The notes beneath the pieces were generated by a model that saw only the letters and a program-made list of their open reading frames with translations, was not told where the DNA came from and made no database searches. Source: JAVBNC01 sp031551765 (lineage in GTDB: Bacteria > Desulfobacterota > Desulfovibrionia > Desulfovibrionales > Desulfovibrionaceae). Taken from it: a DNA stretch of 28,638 bases. The position numbers and the translations under genes were made by a program. The stretch covers positions 1 through 28,638 of the forward strand of contig JAVBNC010000032.1 in the NCBI GenBank assembly GCA_031551765.1, in the 5' to 3' direction. Positions 6,254 to 12,705 of this stretch are shown in pieces; position 1 is the stretch's first letter, and each line of letters begins with the position of its first letter.

Positions 6254-7597
6254 ATGACTGTGGCGGGAGTGGCAAAACGCGACGCGGCGGGGCGTGAGGA
6301 GTACTGGGCCAGTCTTGCCCTGCGCTACTGCCGGGGCTTGGGGCTGCCCGCCACAAAAAAGCTGCTGACGCATTTCGGTTCCGCCCTGGAAACTGTGCGG
6401 AACGCCGCCTGGTGGCCTTCTCTGGGGCTGCCGGGCCGTGTGGGTACGGAATTCCGCAAGGAAGCCTGGCGGGTCAAGGCCAAGGAAGAGTGGGACGATG
6501 CCTGGAAAAGCCCCTGTTCCCTGGTGCTCTGGACGGATCCCGCCTATCCCGGGTGGCTGAAAGCCATTGATGACCCGCCTCTTTTTCTCTACTGCCTGGG
6601 CGACACCGGGTTGCTGTCCAACCTGGCCGTGGCCGTGGTGGGCGCCCGCGAATGCAGCATGGAAGGCCTGCGCGCCACCGTGCATATTGCCAGGGGGCTT
6701 TCCGCCGCCGGGGTGACCGTGGTTTCCGGCATGGCCAGGGGCATTGACCGGGCGGCGCACTGCGCGTCGCTGGAAGGGCCCGGCTCTTCCATCGCGGTGC
6801 TGGGCACCGGCGTGGACGTGCTTTACCCCAAGCCCAATCTGGATCTACGCACGCTGCTTCTGGAAAAGGGGCTGCTGGTTTCGGAATTCGCCCCGTCCCT
6901 CAAGGGGGACGGGCGCCTGTTCCCGGTGCGCAATCGCATCATCAGCGGCCTTTCGCGGGGGGTGCTGGTTGCGGAAGCGGCCATGCGCAGCGGCAGCCTG
7001 AACACCGCTCGCCACGCCCTGGAGCAGGGCAGGGAGGTCTTTGCCGTGCCCGGGCCGGTTTCGCTGGCCTCTTCCAAGGGCTGCCAGGAACTGGTACGCC
7101 GGGGCGCGAAAGCGGTGTTCAGCGCGGACGACGTCCTGCGCGAACTGGTGCCTTTCCTGAAAGAGCATGTGCGCCGGGCCGTGGAAAAGCGGGACCTGGA
7201 GCGCTTCGCGCCCAAGCGGGAGAAGGATGGCGGTGAAGACCTGACGCTCACCCCCGGCCTGCTCCCCTGGCTGGCGGAAGGTGACGATGCCGCGCCGCCG
7301 TTTGCGTCCTTTTCCGGCCGCGCCGCCCTTGAAGAGGCGGCTCAGGGGGACCCGCCCCCTGTTTTGCCCGTGGCTGCCGAAGCCCGGGAAAAGCCCCTCC
7401 AGCGTCCGGAAATCGATGTGCCGGAAGCCGCAAAGCCCGTGCTGGCCCTTCTGCGGGAGAAGGATTTGCATATTGATGACATTTGCCGGGCTTTGGGGCA
7501 GAATGCCGGGGCGCTAAGCGCCCTTTTGGCCACGCTGGAAATACGAGGCCATGTGCGCCGTTTGCCGGGCATGGTCTACGCTCTGGCGCGGCCCTGA
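6254..7597 (+). CDS. dprA: DNA-processing protein DprA
   Basis: 447 residues, somewhat longer than the usual 360-400 because of an insertion before the C-terminal domain. A SAM-like N-terminal helical part (residues 15-75, YCRGLGLPATKKLLTHFG) precedes the Rossmann-type core, about 120-300. Core motifs are VVGARECSMEGLRA, VVSGMARGIDRAAHCASL, IAVLGTGVDVLYPKPN, LFPVRNRIISGLSRGVLVAEAAMRSGSLNTA and REVFAVPGPV. A winged-helix DprA C-terminal domain occupies roughly 385-447, linked by an Ala/Pro-rich stretch. DprA binds incoming single-stranded DNA during natural transformation and loads RecA; it is retained in many bacteria not known to be competent. Thirty bases behind cpoB, and probably co-transcribed with it. 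Confidence 0.95.
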   Translation: MTVAGVAKRDAAGREEYWASLALRYCRGLGLPATKKLLTHFGSALETVRNAAWWPSLGLPGRVGTEFRKEAWRVKAKEEWDDAWKSPCSLVLWTDPAYPGWLKAIDDPPLFLYCLGDTGLLSNLAVAVVGARECSMEGLRATVHIARGLSAAGVTVVSGMARGIDRAAHCASLEGPGSSIAVLGTGVDVLYPKPNLDLRTLLLEKGLLVSEFAPSLKGDGRLFPVRNRIISGLSRGVLVAEAAMRSGSLNTARHALEQGREVFAVPGPVSLASSKGCQELVRRGAKAVFSADDVLRELVPFLKEHVRRAVEKRDLERFAPKREKDGGEDLTLTPGLLPWLAEGDDAAPPFASFSGRAALEEAAQGDPPPVLPVAAEAREKPLQRPEIDVPEAAKPVLALLREKDLHIDDICRALGQNAGALSALLATLEIRGHVRRLPGMVYALARP

Positions 7598-7657
7598 TGT
7601 GTCCATGATGGTTGCGCTTTTTCGCGACGCGCACCTTTGTAACCTAAAGGCAGCTTG

Positions 7658-8083
7658 ATGCAGAGAATCGCTATCGCAGCCGCTGAGCCGGGCATGGTCC
7701 TGGCCCAGGCCGTGAGCAATCCCGACGGCATGGTGCTGGCCGGGGCGGGGCTTGTGCTTTCTCAGGAGGCCATCACCCGGCTGCGCAATACCGGCATCGC
7801 CTCCATTATGGTGGACGGGGATGCGGGAAGCGAGGTTTGCGGGGAGCTGGAACGGGTGTCCGGTCAGTTGCCCCATCTTTTCCGCAAGTACAAGGGCGAC
7901 CCCTTTATGATGACCCTGCACAATATGCTGGGCAAATATTTCGCGTACCGTATCGCGTCCTTTAAAGAAGCGGAGGCGTTGCGCGCCAAAGCGGCGAAGC
8001 AGGCCAAGGAAGCGGCCAAGGAAGCCGCCGGGGCGGCGGAAGAGGCGGCCGTCAAAACCGCCGGGGAAAAAGGCCGGGCATGA
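7658..8083 (+). CDS. Small protein with HD-GYP-associated N-terminal domain
   Basis: 141 residues. The first 55 (AAAEPGMVLAQAVSNPDGMVLAGAGLVLSQEAITRLRNTGIASIMV) match the small beta-rich module that precedes HD-GYP and related HD domains in many signalling proteins. Here no HD domain follows in the same chain. The middle is helical, and the C-terminal 40 residues are an Ala/Lys/Glu-rich helix (AKAAKQAKEAAKEAAGAAEEAA). The ATG at 7658 is preferred over a TTG just before it because AAAGG ends at 7650. It overlaps the HDOD gene by four bases (ATGA), so the two products are made together and may act as a split regulatory unit; that last point is inference. No catalytic residues are seen. Confidence 0.7.
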   Translation: MQRIAIAAAEPGMVLAQAVSNPDGMVLAGAGLVLSQEAITRLRNTGIASIMVDGDAGSEVCGELERVSGQLPHLFRKYKGDPFMMTLHNMLGKYFAYRIASFKEAEALRAKAAKQAKEAAKEAAGAAEEAAVKTAGEKGRA

Positions 8084-8919
8084 GCGACTTGTCCACGGAA
8101 TACAAGGGCCGCATCCTGGCTATTAACCAGCTTCCCGCCCTGCCCACCACCCTGGACGAAGTGACCCGCATTATGGAATCTCCGGGCGCGTCCACGGAAC
8201 AGATAGCCCGGGTCATCAGCGTGGACCAGGCGCTGACGGCCAAGGTGCTGCGCATGGTCAATTCCCCGGTGTACGGGTTTCCCGGCCGCATTTCCACGCT
8301 GCAGCACGCGCTCATGCTGCTCGGCTTCAACGTCATACGCGGCCTGATCATCTCCACGGCCGTGTTCGACGCCATGAACAAAAGCATGATGGGCCTGTGG
8401 GAACACAGTCTGGCCTGCTCGCTGTGCTGCGCGGAAATAGCGCGGGCCACGGAGCGCAAAAACCCGGAAGAATTCGCCGTGGCCGGTCTTTTGCACGACC
8501 TGGGCAAGGCCGTGTTCATTTTGCAGCTGCCGGAAGCAAAAGCGGAAGTGGACAACCTGGTGCGCGCGCAGGACTTGAGTTTTCTGGAAGCGGAAATCAA
8601 AGTGCTGGGTTTCGGCCACGACCGGGTGAACAAATGGCTGGCGGAACAGTGGAACCTGCCCCTTGTTCTTCGCGAGGGCATGATCCACCACCACAAGCCC
8701 CTTTCGGCGGAATTCCACCCGGAAGTGGCGGCCGCCGTGCAACTGGGCGACTTTTTCGCCCGGCTGTTCAGTTGCGGGTTCTCCGGCGACGACGGCGTGA
8801 GCCGCGTGGACCCCAGGAGCTTGAAACTGCTGGGCATAAACCAAAAACTGCTGGAAGGCATTCTGGACTCCGTCAGTGAGGAAATGTTCAGCGCGCTCGC
8901 CCAATACAAGGCGGAATGA
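8080..8919 (+). CDS. HDOD-domain signalling protein
   Basis: 279 residues. The HDOD fold covers about 12-215: INQLPALPTTLDEVTRIM at the front, then ISVDQALTAKVLRMVNSPVYGFPGRISTLQHALMLLG, the block most diagnostic of HDOD proteins. A helical HD-like core follows with HDLGK at residues 139-143 and HHHKP further on. HDOD proteins are usually non-catalytic HD-phosphohydrolase relatives acting in regulation; unlike most, this one keeps the HD pair, so residual metal binding is possible. Its start overlaps the previous stop by four bases, and its own stop overlaps the next start in the same way. Clear family, unknown partner. The adjoining GGDEF and HD-GYP-type modules suggest a cyclic-di-GMP-related circuit. 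Confidence 0.9.
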   Translation: MSDLSTEYKGRILAINQLPALPTTLDEVTRIMESPGASTEQIARVISVDQALTAKVLRMVNSPVYGFPGRISTLQHALMLLGFNVIRGLIISTAVFDAMNKSMMGLWEHSLACSLCCAEIARATERKNPEEFAVAGLLHDLGKAVFILQLPEAKAEVDNLVRAQDLSFLEAEIKVLGFGHDRVNKWLAEQWNLPLVLREGMIHHHKPLSAEFHPEVAAAVQLGDFFARLFSCGFSGDDGVSRVDPRSLKLLGINQKLLEGILDSVSEEMFSALAQYKAE

Positions 8920-9920
8920 CCATGCACGCAGCCGAGCCGTTTTGCGTTCCCGCACAGCGCCGCCTGCAGGTGGCGCTGGTCTGCGCCGACTCCGGCCTGC
9001 GTGATTTCATCACCTCCGCCTGCCCGCTGGAAGGCATAGATTGGGCCTTTTTCAACTCCGGCCGCGAGGCCGCCGGCTCGCTGCTGTCCGCGCCGCCGGA
9101 CTGCATCATCTGCGACGCGGAACTGCCGGACATGCCGGGTTTGCGCCTGGCCGCCCTGTTCAAAGAGGAAAACGTCTACAGCCAAGTGCCCGTCATCATT
9201 TGTTTCACAGAAAAGCAGGCCGAGTCTTTGACGGCCTGGGAAAACTTTGTGGCGGACGACTTTTTCATTGTCGGCGTCTCCCCCTTTCTGATCAGGGCCC
9301 GCCTGGAAATGGCGCTGACCAGGGCCACCAGAACCCTGGACGCCAACCCCCTGACGCGCCTGCCGGGCAATACGTCCATTATCCGGCACACCCAGTCCCT
9401 GATCGATTCCTGCCAGGACTTCGCCTTGGGCTACTGCGACGTGGACCACTTCAAGCCGTTCAACGACAAGTACGGCTTCTCGCGGGGCGATGAAGTGCTG
9501 ATGATGACTTCACGTATCATTCTGAACGGCGTGAAGTTCCTGCAGCCGTCTTTTTCCTTTGTGGGACACGTGGGCGGGGACGATTACGTGTTCATAGTGC
9601 CTGTGGACAAGGCGGAAGAAGCCTGCAAGTCCGTTTTGCGCGCCTTTGACGCCATTGTGCCGCAATTTTACGATGAAGAGGACCGCAACCGGGGCGGCAT
9701 TGTTTCCACGGACAGGCAGGGCGTATTGCGGGCCTTTCCGCTCATGGCCTTGTCCATAGCCGTGATCTGCAACCGGAACGGCAGCATGAAACACTACGGG
9801 GAAGCCTCGCAGCAAGCCATGAATCTGAAGAAAAAAGCCAAAGAAGATCCCTTGAGCAGCTATGTCATAGACCGGCGTGGCCTGTCGCCCCAAGAGCTTG
9901 TTCCACATGATAATTCTTGA
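8916..9920 (+). CDS. Receiver-like plus GGDEF-domain protein (probable or degenerate diguanylate cyclase)
   Basis: 334 residues. Residues 16-130 look like a response-regulator receiver domain, with acidic D25 and a phosphoacceptor-like D67 in CIICDAELPDMPG. The conserved Lys near the fifth strand is absent: ADDFFIVGVSP where ADDYITKPF is usual. A GGDEF domain spans about 143-325: NPLTRLPGNTSI, metal-site Asp in YCDVDHFKPFNDKYGFSRGDEVL, and signature GGDDY (220-224) in place of GGDEF. The third acidic residue is kept and the fourth is Asp for Glu. No RxxD inhibitory site is seen five residues before the signature. Activity therefore cannot be assumed; it could be a cyclic-di-GMP sensor or a weak cyclase. 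The start ATGA overlaps the HDOD stop; a second ATG lies at 8922. Its 3' end overlaps the oligosaccharyltransferase start by 14 bases. Confidence 0.85.
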   Translation: MTMHAAEPFCVPAQRRLQVALVCADSGLRDFITSACPLEGIDWAFFNSGREAAGSLLSAPPDCIICDAELPDMPGLRLAALFKEENVYSQVPVIICFTEKQAESLTAWENFVADDFFIVGVSPFLIRARLEMALTRATRTLDANPLTRLPGNTSIIRHTQSLIDSCQDFALGYCDVDHFKPFNDKYGFSRGDEVLMMTSRIILNGVKFLQPSFSFVGHVGGDDYVFIVPVDKAEEACKSVLRAFDAIVPQFYDEEDRNRGGIVSTDRQGVLRAFPLMALSIAVICNRNGSMKHYGEASQQAMNLKKKAKEDPLSSYVIDRRGLSPQELVPHDNS

Positions 9921-12363
9921 TTGGCGTCCGGCGTACGCCGTTGCGGGCGGGCAGTCCCGCCCTTCCGGCGGGGGCGTCCGCTGGCCCGCGGTGCTTTTGG
10001 CCGCGCTCTGCTCGTTCGCGATCAGCCTCGCGGTGCGCTGTCTGGAAATTCCGGCCTGGAACCATCCCGAGTTCCGCCTTGGCGACGAATATCTTTTGGC
10101 CACGCACGACGCCTACCACTGGATAGCCGGAGCGGAAGGCTTTGAGTTCGGCGCCGGGCACCCCATGTCGGAGTTTATTCGCATTCTTTCCCTTGTTTCC
10201 GGGGCCCTGCCCGCCAACGTCGGCTTCTGGCTGCCGCTGGTCATGGGCAGCGCGCTGGCTCTGGCCGTTTTCGCCTGGGCGGCTGTTTTCGGCTCGCCTT
10301 GCGCGGGCATAGTGGCGGGCGTGCTGGCGGCCTGTGCGCCGGGTTATCTGGCACGCACCATGCTCGGCTACTGCGATACGGATTTCATGATTCTGCTGTT
10401 CGCCGTATTGCTGGGCCTGGTGCCCGCCGCGTGGCTGCGGCCCTGGCTTTCCTCGCCCCTGTGCTGGCTGCGCGAATGGTGGCGCTTTGCGGGCATGGCG
10501 CGTGCCGCCCTGGAGGGGACAACTCTTGGGACTTGGCCCAAAAATCTGGCCGGATTCTGCCGCGCGGACAGGCGCGCCCGTGTTGCCGCCGTGCCTTCCG
10601 CAGCCCGGCTGACGCTGCTGCGCGCGCTAAGCGCGCCCTGGCTGCTGGCGGTGATGGTTGCCGGAGTTTTGGGCTACGGCACGCAGGCCTGGCATTCGTA
10701 TTTCCCATACGCCATCCGCTTTTGCGCGGCCCTGACCCTGCTTTTGGCAGCCGTTCTGGGCCCCAGGGGCGGGCGCGGCCATTTGCTGGCCGCCGCGCTG
10801 TGCTACTGTGTGCCGCTTTTGGCGGGCTGGGTGGGGCTGGTTTTCGCCTTGCCGCTCAGTTTTGTGCTCCTGTTCCGCAGAGCCAGGCACAGCCTGGGAA
10901 CGCGCGCGGCCCAGCCATGGCTGCTGACGGCCGCCTTCTGGCAGCGCGTGGCCCCGCCTCTGTCCCGCAGGGAAAAGACGCTGGAACGGGCAGGGGAGCT
11001 GCTGTTCGCCTCGCCCTGGCCGTTGACGGCCCTGTGGACGGCGGTGGGCGTGTTGCTTCTGGACGCCTCGGTCTGGCAGGCCCTGCTGCGTTCCACAGCG
11101 TCCTACCTGAAGGTCAGCGGAGACGCATCCCACAGCGGCCTGGCCAAGGACCCCCTGGTGTTTCCTTCCGTGGCCCAGTCCATTATTGAAGTCCAGAACC
11201 TGACCTTCATGGACTTTCTGGACTACTGCCACCCCGTGGCGCTGCTTTCGCTGCTGGGGCTTCTCGGCTACGGGCTGCTGCTGTTGACCCAGCCCGGCAC
11301 GGCCTACCTGCTCGTACTGCTGGCCGTGGCGCTGAGCAGCCTGAAGCTGGGCGGCCGCATGGCCATGTTCGGGTCCCCGGCCATTGCCCTGGGCTTTTGC
11401 ATGGCCGCGACGCAAGCGCTCAGGGCGTTCTGCGCGTTGGGCCGCAAGGCGCAGGGGCCTGCGCTGCTGGTGGACCGTTTTTTCAGCTTCGAACGCTTTT
11501 TTATCTGGCGGCGCTTCGCTTGCTGCGTCAGCCTGTCCGTACTGCTGTCCGTGCCCATCATGCAGTTGATCCTGGAGATGAGCAAAGGCTCCATTATCAG
11601 CCGCGAACAGGCGGAAGCCCTGATTTTTCTGCGCAACAACTCGCCCGAGGACGCGGTGGTCTGGAACTGGTGGGACTGGGGCTACGCCACGCACCATTTC
11701 GCGCGGCGCCATACCGTGAGCGACGGCGCGCGGCACGGCGGGCCTTCGCTGTTCGTGCCTGCCGCCGTGTACACTACGGCGGACCCGCATTTCGCCCGCC
11801 AGCTCATGGCCTACACCTCTGAAAAGGGCGGCGAGCCGGGGGATATTTTCGAAGGTCTGTCCGGCTCCGGTGCCGCCGCGCTCATGGCGGACCTGGATTC
11901 CGGCAAGCTGGCCCCCAAGCCGAAGTCCAAGCAATACATCATCACCGGTTTCGAGCTGGTGCCCCTGGGCTTCTGGATCAGCACCTATGGCAACTGGGAC
12001 TTTGTCCGCAAAGAGGGCAAGGGCTATTTTATCAGCAGCATCCCCCAGTCCTTGCAGTACAACCTGGAGACGGGGCTGGTGCTGGTGCGCGGGCACCAGC
12101 CGGCCAACGCCGCCAGCATTGATCTGTTCGGCCCCACCAAGCGGGAGCGGCAGTTTTATTTCCGCACCGGGAACGAACTGCACTTTATTTTCAACCTGGT
12201 GACCGGCGAAAAGTACAGCGTCAAAAGCGACTTTTACGGCATGATGCTCTACCAGCTGCTGGTGGCGGAACCCAAAGACAGCCGCATCCGCCCGTATTTC
12301 AAGCCGGTGTTCGACAACAGCCTGGTACGGGTCTACGAGATGCTGGACCCTTCCGAGCAGTGA
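9907..12363 (+). CDS. STT3/PglB/AglB-type oligosaccharyltransferase
   Basis: 818 residues. This inner-membrane enzyme transfers a lipid-linked glycan to Asn in N-x-S/T sequons on the periplasmic side. The N-terminal 540 or so residues hold many hydrophobic spans, and the C-terminal 270 form the periplasmic domain. Catalytic landmarks are present: D68 in THDAYHWIAGAEGF, the D157-T-D159 motif in LGYCDTDFMILL, a SIIE motif with E428 in an external-loop position, and the sequon-binding WWDWG at 588-592. All expected metal and acceptor-site residues are therefore in place. The ATG at 9907 (frame possibly open from a GTG at 9877) overlaps the end of the GGDEF gene by 14 bases. No glycosyltransferase, flippase or sugar-synthesis gene accompanies it, so the glycan is made elsewhere. 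Followed by a repeat array that may act as terminator. Confidence 0.93.
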   Translation: MIILDWRPAYAVAGGQSRPSGGGVRWPAVLLAALCSFAISLAVRCLEIPAWNHPEFRLGDEYLLATHDAYHWIAGAEGFEFGAGHPMSEFIRILSLVSGALPANVGFWLPLVMGSALALAVFAWAAVFGSPCAGIVAGVLAACAPGYLARTMLGYCDTDFMILLFAVLLGLVPAAWLRPWLSSPLCWLREWWRFAGMARAALEGTTLGTWPKNLAGFCRADRRARVAAVPSAARLTLLRALSAPWLLAVMVAGVLGYGTQAWHSYFPYAIRFCAALTLLLAAVLGPRGGRGHLLAAALCYCVPLLAGWVGLVFALPLSFVLLFRRARHSLGTRAAQPWLLTAAFWQRVAPPLSRREKTLERAGELLFASPWPLTALWTAVGVLLLDASVWQALLRSTASYLKVSGDASHSGLAKDPLVFPSVAQSIIEVQNLTFMDFLDYCHPVALLSLLGLLGYGLLLLTQPGTAYLLVLLAVALSSLKLGGRMAMFGSPAIALGFCMAATQALRAFCALGRKAQGPALLVDRFFSFERFFIWRRFACCVSLSVLLSVPIMQLILEMSKGSIISREQAEALIFLRNNSPEDAVVWNWWDWGYATHHFARRHTVSDGARHGGPSLFVPAAVYTTADPHFARQLMAYTSEKGGEPGDIFEGLSGSGAAALMADLDSGKLAPKPKSKQYIITGFELVPLGFWISTYGNWDFVRKEGKGYFISSIPQSLQYNLETGLVLVRGHQPANAASIDLFGPTKRERQFYFRTGNELHFIFNLVTGEKYSVKSDFYGMMLYQLLVAEPKDSRIRPYFKPVFDNSLVRVYEMLDPSEQ

Positions 12364-12377
12364 CGGGTCGTCGGGAA

Positions 12378-12445
12378 TTGTCGAAGCCATCCAAGAACGA
12401 GAGCAGGGCGCTGCCCTGCACCCGCAAGGGGGCTGAGCCCCCTTG
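12378..12445 (+). repeat. Dual-hairpin repeat, copy 2
   Basis: Begins TTGTCGAAGCC and contains two perfect hairpins: GCAGGGC/GCCCTGC (12403-12409 and 12413-12419) and CAAGGGGGC/GCCCCCTTG (12425-12433 and 12437-12445). It starts 15 bases after the oligosaccharyltransferase stop codon. It is an inverted copy of the element at 12639-12705. Confidence 0.75.
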
Positions 12446-12484
12446 ACCCCGCGACAGGGTGGCTATGCGCGCCGTTGCTTGCCG

Positions 12485-12598
12485 CACGTCATCCTGAATG
12501 CAGTGAAGGATCCATCTTTTCTGCCTTTTGCCCTTTTCATGCGTAGGAAAAGGCGGAAAGCATCAAGATGGATCCTTCACTGCGTTCAGGATGACGTG
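12485..12598. repeat. Long palindromic repeat with 34-base arms
   Basis: The left arm (12485-12518, beginning CACGTCATCCTGAA) is complementary to the right arm (12565-12598, ending TTCAGGATGACGTG) at 33 of 34 positions; the odd position would be a U-G pair in RNA. The 46-base centre holds a further CCTTTTC/GAAAAGG pairing. The core (TCATCCTGAA...GCAGTGAAGGATC) belongs to a type of intergenic palindrome I recall from many bacterial genomes. It carries no obvious coding sequence. Confidence 0.8.
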
Positions 12599-12638
12599 TA
12601 GTAAAAGGCGATACTCCCGTGTCCACTCTGAATGGGTT

Positions 12639-12705
12639 CCAAGGGGCGCGCCCCTTGGCGGGTGCAGGGCAGAGCCCTGCTTCGACTCTTAATTGGCTTC
12701 GACAA
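12639..12705 (-). repeat. Dual-hairpin repeat, copy 3 (inverted relative to copy 2)
   Basis: Read on the - strand it starts TTGTCGAAGCCAATTAAGAG and then has GCAGGGC/GCCCTGC (12664-12670 and 12674-12680) and the 20-base perfect palindrome at 12639-12658. It is the reverse-complement partner of 12378-12445, with the same order and spacing of parts. It directly abuts the stop codon of the SLBB gene at 12706, so each of the two convergent genes runs into the same end of the element. Confidence 0.75.

Larger units (their letters stand above)
12364..12705. repeat. Nested inverted-repeat array between convergent genes
   Basis: The whole 342-base gap between the oligosaccharyltransferase and SLBB genes is built of repeats. 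Two inverted copies of a dual-hairpin element (12378-12445 and 12639-12705) flank a long palindrome with 34-base arms (12485-12518 and 12565-12598). No coding sequence is supported. See the separate entries. Confidence 0.8.

Noticed and set aside
10627..12390. 587-codon - strand frame opposite the oligosaccharyltransferase
   Set aside because: Shadow frame; the + strand product keeps the catalytic residues.
12378..12705. Possible CRISPR array or attachment site
   Set aside because: The repeats are inverted and not regularly spaced direct repeats, and no cas or integrase gene is present.
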